From Cognataquiflexum gelatinilyticum (GTDB lineage: Bacteria; Bacteroidota; Bacteroidia; Cytophagales; Cyclobacteriaceae), in contig NZ_JANAEZ010000001.1 in NCBI RefSeq assembly GCF_024813435.1, positions 434,001 to 498,000 of the forward strand: a DNA stretch of 64,000 bases. The letters are read 5' to 3'. Shown here piece by piece: positions 53,918-63,460 of the stretch. A model generated the notes under the pieces. The model worked only from the letters and a program-made list of their open reading frames with translations, was not told the origin of the DNA and searched no databases. A program made the position numbers and the translations under genes. The first letter of the stretch is position 1; each line of letters begins with the position of its first letter.

Positions 53918-55780
53918 TTACTTCTTGTCAAGAAGCGTGGTGACATCAACTTTATTGTTTCCCCTATTCACGTCAGCCAACCTCAGACTTGGATCAATTT
54001 CCACCGACTCAATCGATGAAACTGGCTTGTCTAGCTGAACTTCTTGGGAATAATTTGTCCAAGGCCATCTCACAGTCATTACGAGTGAGGGCATTCCTTT
54101 TTCTTCAGGTTTATTACCTCTTTGGATTACCAAGGGCAAATAGATCATCTCCTTCGATCCATCGGTATAGGTTACCACCACGTCCAAAGGCATAGGCATA
54201 AGACCAACTCTTTCAAAAGTTATCTTTGTTTTATTTTCCACTCCTTCGACGGATTTGACTCCATAATCGATGGTCTTGGTGGAAGCAATGAAATAATCAT
54301 AATACCAATCCAACTCCAATCCACTGGTCTTTTCCATCACACGGATGACATCATGGCCATTTGGATGCATATATTTCCAATCGTTCCATAATCTCAACAT
54401 TGCTTTATCAAAATTTTCTTTTCCGATCACATAGGCAAGCTGTTCTACGAAAACCGCGCCTTTGTTATATGTGCCAGGTCCATAAGCAGAATTGAGGTTG
54501 TAGTGATCGCCATGAGTCGTCAAAGGCTCCTCGTATCCGGCTTTTGCTAACCTAAAATAGGAAGTATAGGCCCCATTTTGCACAAATTTGTCAGACTTGG
54601 CAAAAACAACATCCATGACCACACTCGTGCCCCAAGTGGTGAATCCTTCATCCAACCAAGGTTCTGATGATTCATTAAATCCAAGAACACCGTAATACCA
54701 GCTGTGAATGAGCTCATGCACCGTCACCCCTACTAGGCTCTGAAGCCCTCTATGTCCAGTGATCAGAGTTGACATTGGGTATTCCATACCTCCGTCACCG
54801 CCCTGCACGACAGAATATTGCTCATAAGGATACTTTCCAAAATTATCACTCATATATTGGATCGCATCTACAGTGTAGCCCTTTAGCTTGGCCCAGTTCT
54901 CTTGGGTTTTGTCATTTTTTACATATAAGAAATGAACCATTGGCCCATTTTCCATTTTCACTTTTTCATGGGTATATTTTGGGTCTGCCGCCCACATAAA
55001 ATCATGGACATTCGGTGCTATGAAGTGCCAGGTTAGGTTTTTTCCTTTGGCAACTGGGACAGTTACTCCTTCGTCTTCATAGCCATGCCCGATCTGATTG
55101 GCATTTTGTAGATATCCGGTTCCGCCAAGAATATAGGTTTTGTCAATGGTAATTTTCACATCAAAATCTCCAAAATTTCCATAGAATTCTCTCCCAACGT
55201 AAGGATTGGAATGCCAACCTCTCCTGTCATAAGCAGCCATTTTAGGATACCATTGTGACATAGAGTACCGTATTCCCTCGGCATTGTCCCTGCCTGCCCT
55301 TCTTACCTGAAGCGGAACCTGTCCTTCAAACTCCATGTCAAATACTACAGTCTGCCCGGGAAGGATTGGCTTAGGCAAATCCACTTCCAAAATCGTCTCC
55401 ACATGTTCAAAAACGACTTTTTTTCCATCCATTGTCAGCTTATTTACTTTCAGGATACCGATTTCTGCAGGAGTAAGTTTTTGAATTCTGTCCATCACCC
55501 TCCTGTCAGGATCGGAAATGGTACGCGAACGCACATCCATCATGCTGTTTGGCTGAAAAGCATTAAAGTAAAGATGGTAAAATACCCTAATCAGGGTATC
55601 AGGTGAATTGTTGGTATATTGTAATTTTTGTGTACCCAGATAGGTATTCTTCTCTACATCCATAGTGACATCCATGATGTATTTGACTTTTTGCTGCCAC
55701 CTATCCGTTTGGGCCTGAAGGGTGGAAAAGACACTTAAGAAAGCAATTGTCATAACTGACAAACTGAATTTTTTAATCAT
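53918..55780 (-). CDS. M1 family zinc metallopeptidase
   Basis: A 620-residue secreted peptidase. Signal peptide 1-23 (cleavage near LQAQT). The zinc site is HELIHSWYYG followed 18 residues later by the Glu in WLDEGFTTW; the substrate motif GAMEN appears as GGMEYP. It is an aminopeptidase-fold enzyme with N-terminal beta domain and no long C-terminal ARM domain. It probably digests peptides in the periplasm or at the surface. Single gene. Confidence 0.95.
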   Translation of the reverse strand: MIKKFSLSVMTIAFLSVFSTLQAQTDRWQQKVKYIMDVTMDVEKNTYLGTQKLQYTNNSPDTLIRVFYHLYFNAFQPNSMMDVRSRTISDPDRRVMDRIQKLTPAEIGILKVNKLTMDGKKVVFEHVETILEVDLPKPILPGQTVVFDMEFEGQVPLQVRRAGRDNAEGIRYSMSQWYPKMAAYDRRGWHSNPYVGREFYGNFGDFDVKITIDKTYILGGTGYLQNANQIGHGYEDEGVTVPVAKGKNLTWHFIAPNVHDFMWAADPKYTHEKVKMENGPMVHFLYVKNDKTQENWAKLKGYTVDAIQYMSDNFGKYPYEQYSVVQGGDGGMEYPMSTLITGHRGLQSLVGVTVHELIHSWYYGVLGFNESSEPWLDEGFTTWGTSVVMDVVFAKSDKFVQNGAYTSYFRLAKAGYEEPLTTHGDHYNLNSAYGPGTYNKGAVFVEQLAYVIGKENFDKAMLRLWNDWKYMHPNGHDVIRVMEKTSGLELDWYYDYFIASTKTIDYGVKSVEGVENKTKITFERVGLMPMPLDVVVTYTDGSKEMIYLPLVIQRGNKPEEKGMPSLVMTVRWPWTNYSQEVQLDKPVSSIESVEIDPSLRLADVNRGNNKVDVTTLLDKK

Positions 55781-55903
55781 AATTGAATTGTTTTGGCTCT
55801 AAAATAAGGCAAAATACCTATCCTTCACAAACCAATGATATAATTAGTGTTTGCGGCTGGTATTGGATTATTTGGTATATTCAAAACTCAAATAGCACAT
55901 CCT

Positions 55904-57262
55904 ATGAAATCCCTTTTAACATCAATTTTATTGGTCTTTATTTTTGTTTTGCAGTCATCTGAAGTTTTGAGCCAAGCTGATTCTTCCTCAGAAAAAAAGA
56001 AAATATATGTTTTTAAGATAGACGACAACATTGATCCTCGGATGAACCGTAAAGTAAAATTGGCTCTTGAAGAAGCCAAGGAAGAATCTGCCGCCATGGT
56101 AATCATTGAAATGGATACCTATGGAGGCGCGGTCAATGATGCTGATGATATCCGAACCATGATTCTGGAGTCAGAAATCCCTGTCCATGTCTGGATCAAT
56201 AAGGATGCTGCATCTGCAGGCGCATTGATTTCCATTGCCTGCGACAGCATTTATATGGCTCCCGGAGCAAGCATCGGGGCAGCTACCGTAGTCATGGGCG
56301 GTGGCGGTGAAGCTGCTCCAGACAAATATCAATCCTATATGCGCTCCATGATGCGCAGCACTGCAGAAGCCAAAGGCCGGGACCCCAAAATCGCCGAAGC
56401 CATGGTCGATGAGGAAATAGAAATCGAAGGAATAAGCGAAAAAGGTTCAGTGATCACATTTGCAGTTTCTGAAGCAATTGAAAACGGGTTTTGTGAAGGT
56501 GAAGTTGATTCTATCGAAGAGGTCATCACCAAGCAGGGTGTGTCAGATTATGAGATCATCGAGCAAACAACTTCCACTGTCGAGTCAATAATTTCTGTTT
56601 TTTTAAATCCTGCTGTAAGTGGATTTTTGATCCTCATTATTTTTGCAGGGATTTATTTCGAATTGCAGACTCCCGGCGTTGGCTTTCCATTGGCTGCCTC
56701 GATTACTGCTATCATCTTATACTTTATTCCTTATTACCTCAGTGGTTTGGCTGAAAATTGGGAAATCGCTGTGTTCATCATTGGTGTTATTCTTCTATTG
56801 ATAGAAATATTTGTGATTCCCGGATTTGGGGTTTTTGGGATATTGGGAATCCTTGGTATACTTACCGGTCTTACCCTCGGGATGATTCCTAATGATTCCT
56901 TTGATTTTTCCTTCGTTCCCGCAGGAGATTTGTTTGTAGCATTGTTGACGGTGATATTGGCTGCTATTGCGGCCCTTGGGCTGATCTTCTTTTTGGCACC
57001 AAAGGTCAATAAATGGGGAGCATTCAGCACCATTGCACTCGCTACAACCCAACAGAGGACTGCAGGTTACACTTCTTCAGTCTATGAAAACAGCCTTTTG
57101 GGTAAAGAAGGAATTGCCCACACCCGGTTGATGCCTAGCGGCAAAGTTATTATCGGGGATGAAGTCTATGATGCCTATTCCAGGGGTGAATTCATCGATC
57201 AGGGTGAAAAAATCAAAGTAATCAGTACAGAAGGAACATCTTTGAAAGTGAAGAAAATTTAA
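55904..57262 (+). CDS. NfeD family membrane-bound serine protease
   Basis: A 452-residue full-length NfeD protein. Signal peptide 1-24 (after MKSLLTSILLVF), ClpP-like protease domain with IEMDTYGGAVNDADDIRT and the catalytic Ser in KDAASAGALISIACDS, then four to five helices (about 245-390) and a C-terminal OB-fold NfeD domain (GKEGIAHTRLMPSGKVIIG). Homologues cleave stomatin and act in membrane quality control; the stomatin gene is not adjacent. Start ATG 55904 is chosen because it exposes the signal peptide; the longer frame starts at a GTG. Confidence 0.92.
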   Translation: MKSLLTSILLVFIFVLQSSEVLSQADSSSEKKKIYVFKIDDNIDPRMNRKVKLALEEAKEESAAMVIIEMDTYGGAVNDADDIRTMILESEIPVHVWINKDAASAGALISIACDSIYMAPGASIGAATVVMGGGGEAAPDKYQSYMRSMMRSTAEAKGRDPKIAEAMVDEEIEIEGISEKGSVITFAVSEAIENGFCEGEVDSIEEVITKQGVSDYEIIEQTTSTVESIISVFLNPAVSGFLILIIFAGIYFELQTPGVGFPLAASITAIILYFIPYYLSGLAENWEIAVFIIGVILLLIEIFVIPGFGVFGILGILGILTGLTLGMIPNDSFDFSFVPAGDLFVALLTVILAAIAALGLIFFLAPKVNKWGAFSTIALATTQQRTAGYTSSVYENSLLGKEGIAHTRLMPSGKVIIGDEVYDAYSRGEFIDQGEKIKVISTEGTSLKVKKI

Positions 57263-57313
57263 ATCCGAGAATCTTATTTAAGGTTAAAAGTAATTAGTTA
57301 AGATAAATTGAAA

Positions 57314-58513
57314 ATGAAAATTCTTGTTTTGAACTCGGGCAGCAGTTCGCTAAAGTACCAGCTTTTTGACATGCCCAATGAATCTCCGGTGTGTAGTGGC
57401 TTGGTAGACAGGATTGGGCTGGAAAATGCCACCTTGACCCACAAAGTATTCATCCATGGATCAGAAGAAGTTTTTAAATTCCAAAAGGACATCAAAGATC
57501 ATGAAGCCGGTCTTTTGGCTGTGACTGCGCTTTTGATAGATCCTGAAAAAGGCGTTTTGTCAGACATGTCGGAAGTCAAGGCAATTGGCCATCGGGTAGT
57601 ACATGGAGGCGAGCAGTTTGCTTCTACTACTTTGATCACTGATGAAGTCAAAAAGATAATCAAAGAATTGTTTGCTTTGGCCCCATTGCATAATCCGCCT
57701 AATCTTCTTGGAATAACAGTTGCAGAAAGGGTTTTTCCATTCGCCAAACAAGTAGCAGTGTTTGATACCGCTTTCCACCAAAGCATGCCTCCAAGGGCTT
57801 ATCGCTCAGCTATTCCAAAAGAAATGTACACCCAATTGGGTATCCGTTCCTATGGATTCCATGGCAGCAGCCACCAATATGTGTCCCGAAAAGCAAATGA
57901 ATACCTGAATATTCCCGAACCCAAAATCATCACCATCCACCTTGGCAACGGAAGCAGCATGACAGCTATCAAAAACGGTAAATCCATTGACCATTCTATG
58001 GGTCTTGGTCCTATGGGCGGCCTGGTGATGGGAACACGCTGCGGGGATATCGATCCATCCATTATTTTTCACCTTATCCATGAGCGTGGCTATACTTCCA
58101 AAGAAGTCAATGACATACTGAATAAAAAAAGTGGATTATTGGGACTTTGTGGGCACAGTGACATGAGGGATGTAAAACAGGCAATATTTGATGGAAATGA
58201 GGATGCCAAATTGGCTTATGAACTTTACGCCTACAGGATCCAAAAATACATAGGGACATTTTCCGCCGCACTCAATGGTTTGGATGCTATCGTTTTTACG
58301 GCAGGTATTGGAGAAAATGACACAGAAATGCGTGCGGCTGTCTGTCAGGATATGGAGTTTTTTGGGATTCATCTTGACCAAGAAAAAAACAGCACAAGAA
58401 GCGCTGAAATCCGGGAAATCAATATTATAGGATCCAAAGTCAAAATTCTGGTGGTTCCAACCAATGAGGAATTGGAGATCGGAAAACAGACTTTTGAATT
58501 GGTTAAGGGATGA
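57314..58513 (+). CDS. ackA: Acetate kinase
   Basis: A 399-residue ATP:acetate phosphotransferase. It has VLNSGSSSLKYQLFDM, GHRVVHGGEQF, VFDTAFHQSMP, GFHGSSHQYVSRKA, HLGNGSSMTAIKNG and FTAGIGENDTEMR, all in the expected order for the ASKHA fold. It works with phosphotransacetylase (pta), which is not adjacent. ATG 57314 preferred; a TTG two codons upstream is possible. Confidence 0.97.
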   Translation: MKILVLNSGSSSLKYQLFDMPNESPVCSGLVDRIGLENATLTHKVFIHGSEEVFKFQKDIKDHEAGLLAVTALLIDPEKGVLSDMSEVKAIGHRVVHGGEQFASTTLITDEVKKIIKELFALAPLHNPPNLLGITVAERVFPFAKQVAVFDTAFHQSMPPRAYRSAIPKEMYTQLGIRSYGFHGSSHQYVSRKANEYLNIPEPKIITIHLGNGSSMTAIKNGKSIDHSMGLGPMGGLVMGTRCGDIDPSIIFHLIHERGYTSKEVNDILNKKSGLLGLCGHSDMRDVKQAIFDGNEDAKLAYELYAYRIQKYIGTFSAALNGLDAIVFTAGIGENDTEMRAAVCQDMEFFGIHLDQEKNSTRSAEIREINIIGSKVKILVVPTNEELEIGKQTFELVKG

Positions 58514-58647
58514 TAGTTAATGGTTATTGGGTTATTGGTTTTTGGAGAAAAGTAAGAGGTAAAAGGTGAAAGGTAAGCTTTTGTGAAAATTATTTGTGGG
58601 AAGTGTTTAGATCCCGGTTGAAAGAAAGGTGATTTTAAAATCAAAAT

Positions 58648-59385
58648 ATGATTTTTATGGAAATGAGCAATGCAGACAGGTTTTTGGAAGCCTTTAATGC
58701 CATAGAGAATTTTCTTAGAAGAAATTTAGAGGCGAGGAATTTTATCAGCTACTTCAACTTGGTTGATGATATGAGCGAATCCAACCTCATCGTCAGACAA
58801 TATAGAGATCAGCTTCGCCTTTTTGGGAATCTTCGAAATGCCATAATTCATTCTGAAAGGAAGCAGGGCAAACCGGTCGCAGACCCAAGAGAGGATGTGG
58901 TGCTGGAAATTGAAAAAATATCAGCCATTCTAATGAATCCTCCTTTGGTTTACCAGCATTTTTTGACTTCGGTTTATGCTGTTTCACCGGATGACAGTCT
59001 CGTTGAGGTTTTACAAACTCTTGTGGAAAAAGATTTTTGTCAAGCACCAATCATCCAAGACGGCTTCATTCTAGGATTGATCAATTTTGAAGCCATTGCC
59101 AGATGGATGGCAGAATTGACCAAAACAGAGGAGCCACTAAAGCTTTTCAAAGATTCATATGTCAAAGACATCATTACCAAAACCCTCAAACTTAAAAATT
59201 ATCGGATCATCAAGAAAGAAACCGATTTTGTGACAGCAAGGGAATATTTCGTAGAAAGTCTAGGCAATCCCCATCCCGCTGAAGCATTATTGATTACAGA
59301 AAATGGTAGAAGGGATGAACCGGTAATTGGTATCATTACGATCAGCGAGGATCTGGAAAAAATCATCGAGGTATTAAGGCGATGA
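58648..59385 (+). CDS. CBS domain protein
   Basis: A 245-residue cytoplasmic protein. An N-terminal helical domain (about 1-95; with LRLFGNLRNAIIHSERKQG, similar to HEPN/RiboL-PSP-like linkers) is followed by a pair of CBS motifs (about 105-165 and 170-240; SPDDSLVEVLQTLVEKDFCQ and the PVIGIITISEDLEKI end). CBS pairs bind adenine nucleotides and tune partner proteins. Partner unknown. Start among Met 1, 4 or 6 is undecided. Ends at a bidirectional terminator. Confidence 0.85.
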   Translation: MIFMEMSNADRFLEAFNAIENFLRRNLEARNFISYFNLVDDMSESNLIVRQYRDQLRLFGNLRNAIIHSERKQGKPVADPREDVVLEIEKISAILMNPPLVYQHFLTSVYAVSPDDSLVEVLQTLVEKDFCQAPIIQDGFILGLINFEAIARWMAELTKTEEPLKLFKDSYVKDIITKTLKLKNYRIIKKETDFVTAREYFVESLGNPHPAEALLITENGRRDEPVIGIITISEDLEKIIEVLRR

Positions 59386-59416
59386 AAAATTTAATTGGAA
59401 ACCAAAAATAGACGTA

Positions 59417-59448
59417 AAAAAAGTCTTCGGAAAACCGAAGACTTTTTT
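59417..59448. terminator. Bidirectional intrinsic terminator
   Basis: A perfect 14-bp stem (59417-59430 with 59435-59448) around GTCTTCGG with an AAAA loop, A-run left and T-run right. It serves the convergent CBS and DUF4394 genes. Confidence 0.9.
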
Positions 59449-59477
59449 AATATAATAAGCCCTAGTAAAATTTTTCG

Positions 59478-61004
59478 TTAAAAGCCTAGCCCTAAAGCCA
59501 TGGCTGTCACATGCACATTGAAATCTGATATTTTTGTCGCTGCCCCAGTACTTAGGTTAATGGTATAAATGGCAGACATATCCCCTACTTTTAAATGAGC
59601 AAATGCTGAATTGGATGCTCCACCTATATCAAATCCATTTTCATCCTTGAAGTTGATTCCCAATGAACCAACCGGTACCAATACTCCGTCATTCGGAGGA
59701 ACCTGCATATATAACATGTCAGTTTCTGAATCTAACACATATAGTGTCGTATTTGTAGAACCTGCGAAACTGTTGTTGTATGCAGCTCCATTAACCATTG
59801 GAGAACCTGGCTTGAGGTTGCCATCAGTGAAGACCACCGATCCCAGATCAGGATGCAACCTGAGGTTTTGTGCTGTGTTACTCACCAAACGGATTCTATC
59901 TACGGTAGGATTGAAATCAAATCCAAAAGTTGTACCTGAAAGCATCGGATTTAGTCCTGAACCTATTGGTGTAACTTGCCCATTGGATGTATTTACGGTT
60001 AACAACCTACTTTTGTTTGTAATTGCATAAAGGGCCCCATTGATAGGTCTAAAGTCCAAGCCTACTATGTATTCTTCAGCCATCATACCTACCAAATTTA
60101 TTTTATTCTCCGATGGGGATAATGGATCAAACCTAAAGAATTCATTATCACAATTGGCTGCATATGCTACCGGATTGGTTTTGAATGCTATGCCAATAAT
60201 CGGCATTTTGAATTTTCCTGCCCACTTTGCCCTTCCCGAAGACAAATCGACAGAAAAAAGTCTCGATTGATTATTCTCAATTGCTACCAAAAGAGCTGCT
60301 GAATTATCCGGATTGATATCAAAATCACCCATGCCTTTAATGTTGATTTTAAGATCCCCAACTTCCTGAAGACCGCCATCATTGGGAGGAGTTTGGATAA
60401 ATAGCTTATCCCCTTCAAAATCGATGTCGTACAAAGTTGTCATTGTTGTTCCGGCTACGCTATTGGTATAAGCTACAGCACCGATTTTTGGATTCATTCC
60501 TCCATTGATATTCCCATCTGTGGCAACCACTGTTCCCAATTCAGGATGAAGCCTCAGGTTTTGACCTGATTCAGTGACTAATCTGATCCTGTCAACTGTG
60601 GGATTAAAATCTATAGAAGCATTTTCTCCTGATATGGCAGGGCTGAAAGAGTTAATCCCCAAAGCAGTAGCCACACCGGAATTTTCATTGATGATATATA
60701 ATCGACTTGACGAACCTAAAGCGTACAATTGGCCTGTGGCAGGTCGATAATCAATGCTGATAATCATTTCAGAATCAGGTAATCCTGAAATATCCAATAT
60801 TTCAACCGGTAAGTCCAGGTTTCTAGCCTGATACTTCACAACGAGGTTGTCATCGGTCAAGGCGGTAAACATGACATCAGGGGCCATTTCAGGCAAGTCC
60901 ACAACAGGCATTCCCTCATTTTTTCTTTCACAGGAAAAAGTCAATCCTGAAACCACAAAGAGAAAAAGCACTCTCGCCATGGTTGCTTTGTTTAATTTGA
61001 TCAT
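59478..61004 (-). CDS. Lipoprotein with two DUF4394 domains
   Basis: A 508-residue secreted protein. Signal with lipobox-like GLTFSC near residue 24. Two tandem DUF4394 domains (about 45-270 and 275-505), each with RLYxIN, DFNPTVDRIRLV, LRLHPxLGxVVxTDGN and TTLYxxD. The repeats align closely with each other, pointing to an internal duplication; each probably forms a beta-propeller-like fold. Function unknown. ATG 61004 is chosen; the longer frame starts at TTG. Confidence 0.9.
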   Translation of the reverse strand: MIKLNKATMARVLFLFVVSGLTFSCERKNEGMPVVDLPEMAPDVMFTALTDDNLVVKYQARNLDLPVEILDISGLPDSEMIISIDYRPATGQLYALGSSSRLYIINENSGVATALGINSFSPAISGENASIDFNPTVDRIRLVTESGQNLRLHPELGTVVATDGNINGGMNPKIGAVAYTNSVAGTTMTTLYDIDFEGDKLFIQTPPNDGGLQEVGDLKINIKGMGDFDINPDNSAALLVAIENNQSRLFSVDLSSGRAKWAGKFKMPIIGIAFKTNPVAYAANCDNEFFRFDPLSPSENKINLVGMMAEEYIVGLDFRPINGALYAITNKSRLLTVNTSNGQVTPIGSGLNPMLSGTTFGFDFNPTVDRIRLVSNTAQNLRLHPDLGSVVFTDGNLKPGSPMVNGAAYNNSFAGSTNTTLYVLDSETDMLYMQVPPNDGVLVPVGSLGINFKDENGFDIGGASNSAFAHLKVGDMSAIYTINLSTGAATKISDFNVHVTAMALGLGF

Positions 61005-61336
61005 AGTTGGTAAAATTTGGTTAGATGAAGGCAAATACGAAGTGGTTGGCCTTTTTGGATTATGGGGAAAGAAAAAAATGACAATCAGAAAAAAGTAATC
61101 AGGTCAATAAGTATTGGTTAATTGGAAATTGGGATGAAATAATGCAGATAAATGAAAAGAGTAGATGCGAGAGGACAGATTGAAAATGAGAAATGAAACC
61201 AACAAAAAAATAATAAATCAGAAAATCAGGAGATTAGGGAATATCAGTTGTAATTTGAAGTTGCCGGTTTTGCAAATTCAAAGTTAAGGCATACATTTGC
61301 AATCCGTAAACGACCTATCCGTTTTAGAATAAACTT
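61005..61336. other. Intergenic region, 332 bases, purine-rich on the plus strand
   Basis: From about 61060 to 61250 the plus strand is rich in A and G with little C, with no coding frame that I can support. The right end contains the tRNA-Ser promoter (61269-61299). No other element seen. Confidence 0.5.
61269..61299 (+). promoter_or_regulatory. Promoter of tRNA-Ser
   Basis: TTTG (61269-61272), 19 bases, TACATTTG (61292-61299), an exact consensus match. Predicted start near 61306, about 30 bases before the tRNA. Confidence 0.75.
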
Positions 61337-61421
61337 AGAGGAGTGGCAGAGTGGTCGATCGCGGCGGTCTTGAAAACCGTTGTACCGTGAGGTACCGGGG
61401 GTTCGAATCCCTCCTCCTCTG
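61337..61421 (+). tRNA. tRNA-Ser(TGA)
   Basis: An 85-base cloverleaf with long variable arm. The acceptor AGAGGAG pairs with CTCCTCT, the anticodon loop CTTGAAA (61369-61375) has anticodon TGA at 61371-61373, the variable arm TACC/GGTA is clear, and the T-loop TTCGAAT is standard. The discriminator is G61421, followed by CA in the genome. The D-stem shows one A-C mismatch. It reads UCA and other UCN serine codons. Confidence 0.96.
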
Positions 61422-61427
61422 CACTTT

Positions 61428-61453
61428 AAAGCCTGGCTGATGCCGGGCTTTTT
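61428..61453 (+). terminator. Intrinsic terminator of tRNA-Ser
   Basis: A 10-bp stem (61428-61437 with 61442-61451) with one G-T pair and TGAT loop, followed by T residues. Confidence 0.85.
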
Positions 61454-61596
61454 GTGTTTGAGTCCTCGGGAGCACACCTGCATCCCGGCCCTGACCTAAA
61501 ACAGTCCTTCCCTACTCTGAATTAAAAGCAACACGCTTATTTTGGCATTTTTACTATCTCACAATTAGGTCAGGTTCGAGAGTTGTTTTTTAAATT

Positions 61597-61617
61597 TAAG
61601 TGTTAAATTCACACTTA
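61597..61617. promoter_or_regulatory. Inverted repeat upstream of the GH43 gene
   Basis: TAAGTGT (61597-61603) and ACACTTA (61611-61617) form a perfect inverted repeat with a 7-base spacer, ending 23 bases before the start codon. It may be an operator or a hairpin over the translation start. Confidence 0.45.
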
Positions 61618-61640
61618 TCTCAAATGAGACATGATGCATA

Positions 61641-63284
61641 ATGGTCAATTCAATGAAATTTGATATCAGATCCGGAATTCATAAGGTATACCTTTTCAAT
61701 AGAAACATAAAATCTAAACCAATATATCAGGCTTTTCTGCTCTTATTTTTGATTCAATTGGTATGTTTCAATTTTCTGTTTGCCCAAAACCCAAAAGCTA
61801 CGAATCCCATCATCCATGCTGATGTTCCTGATTTGTCCATGGTTAGAGTTGGTGATACTTATTATATGAGTAGCACCACGATGCATATGAGTCCGGGAGT
61901 ACCAATCATGAAATCGAAAGATCTTGTGAATTGGGAGATCGTCAATTATGCCTATGACATCCTGGATGCAGGGAAAGCCATGGGTCTGGAAAACGGGGAA
62001 AATGGGTATGGAAGAGGATCATGGGCTAGCTCGCTCCGATACCACAATGGCACATATTATGTCATGACATTTGCAAAGACTACAGGCAAAACCCACCTCT
62101 ACACCACAGAAAACATTGAAACAGGACCTTGGAAATCAATTGCATTTCCACCTTCACTTCATGACCTGACTTTGTTTTTTGAAGAAGATGGAAAAGTGTA
62201 TCTGATATGGGGAACGGGAACATTGAAAATCCTGGAATTGGAACCTGACCTGTCCGGCATCAAACCCGGAACCGAAAGAGTTTTGATCGAAAATGCCACT
62301 GCCCCTGCCGGAGACAATGTCGGATTGCCTGCAGAAGGTTCACAACTCTTCAAAGTCAATGGCAAGTATTACCTCTTCAACATCGCTTGGCCAAAAGGCG
62401 GCATGAGAACCGTCATTGTTCACAGAGCAGACAACATCAATGGACCCTATGAAGGAAAAGTGATGCTTCAAGACAAAGGAGTTGCACAAGGTGGGTTAAT
62501 TAATACTACGGAAGGCGATTGGTATGCTTATCTCTTCCGCGATTATGGAGCTGTAGGCAGGATACCTTACCTGGTTCCGGTGAAATGGGAAGACGGTTGG
62601 CCGGTAATGGGAACTGACGGACTGGTTCCGGATTTTTTGGATCTTTCTCCAAATAAGAGCTTGTTACCCGGAATAGTCGCTTCAGATGATTTTGAAAGAA
62701 ATGCAGGAGACAAAGAATTGCCTTTGGTTTGGCAATGGAACCATAATCCTGTTCGAGAATTTTGGTCATTGGACGAGCGAAAGGGATTTTTGAGATTGAA
62801 AACAAGCCGAGTTGATGATAGTTTTTTAACAGCTAGGAACACCTTGACCCAAAGGACTGTAGGTCCTGAAAGCAGCGGAGAAGTGATGGTGGATGTTTCG
62901 AATATGAAGGAAGGAGATTTTGCCGGTTTGGGGCTTTTGCAGAGGGATTATGGAACAATAGGAGTCGCTTTTCTGAATGGAAGGAAAAATATTGTGATGA
63001 AGAGGGCAGAAAATGGAAGTGAAATTGAAATCCAATCCATTCGGCTCCTTCAAGAAACAATTTATTTAAAAGCAGTCTGTGACTTCAAAAATAAAATTGA
63101 CAAAGCCAGATTCTATTACAGCCTAGATGGGAATAATTGGATACAAATTGGAGATGTTTTGCAAATGAAGTACACGCTTCCCCATTTTATGGGTTATAGG
63201 TTTGCATTGTTCAATTATGCCACAAAGGAAATCGGAGGATTTGTGGATTTCGATTATTTTAAAATAAATATTGAAGATAAATAA
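61641..63284 (+). CDS. Glycoside hydrolase family 43 protein
   Basis: A 547-residue secreted enzyme. An N-terminal segment with a hydrophobic core (about 30-48) is a signal peptide, unusually preceded by 28 residues. The five-bladed propeller has the base Asp in HADVPDLSMVRVG, the Asp of LHDLTLFFEEDGKVYLIWG and the acid Glu in PAEGSQLFKVNGKYYLF. A C-terminal concanavalin-like domain (about 345-545) is typical of beta-xylosidase/arabinofuranosidase members. It degrades plant or algal pentose glycans. Start of a small GH43 cluster. Confidence 0.92.
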   Translation: MVNSMKFDIRSGIHKVYLFNRNIKSKPIYQAFLLLFLIQLVCFNFLFAQNPKATNPIIHADVPDLSMVRVGDTYYMSSTTMHMSPGVPIMKSKDLVNWEIVNYAYDILDAGKAMGLENGENGYGRGSWASSLRYHNGTYYVMTFAKTTGKTHLYTTENIETGPWKSIAFPPSLHDLTLFFEEDGKVYLIWGTGTLKILELEPDLSGIKPGTERVLIENATAPAGDNVGLPAEGSQLFKVNGKYYLFNIAWPKGGMRTVIVHRADNINGPYEGKVMLQDKGVAQGGLINTTEGDWYAYLFRDYGAVGRIPYLVPVKWEDGWPVMGTDGLVPDFLDLSPNKSLLPGIVASDDFERNAGDKELPLVWQWNHNPVREFWSLDERKGFLRLKTSRVDDSFLTARNTLTQRTVGPESSGEVMVDVSNMKEGDFAGLGLLQRDYGTIGVAFLNGRKNIVMKRAENGSEIEIQSIRLLQETIYLKAVCDFKNKIDKARFYYSLDGNNWIQIGDVLQMKYTLPHFMGYRFALFNYATKEIGGFVDFDYFKINIEDK

Positions 63285-63460
63285 ATTCTCCTCATTCATT
63301 TATGACTTCCTTCCTACTTCCGATATTAATTGATACTGGATATTCATTGATATTTTGGATACTCGGTAAATAACTAAAATCACTATTTCCTATTGAATCT
63401 TGAATATCCTTTCCATAAATATTATCAAATCAATACCGCAGAACAATAAATCCAATCAAT

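Noticed and set aside
61244..61483. Minus-strand frame of 79 codons across the tRNA
   Set aside because: It covers the tRNA-Ser gene and its terminator; the peptide contains translated tRNA sequence, a known annotation artefact.
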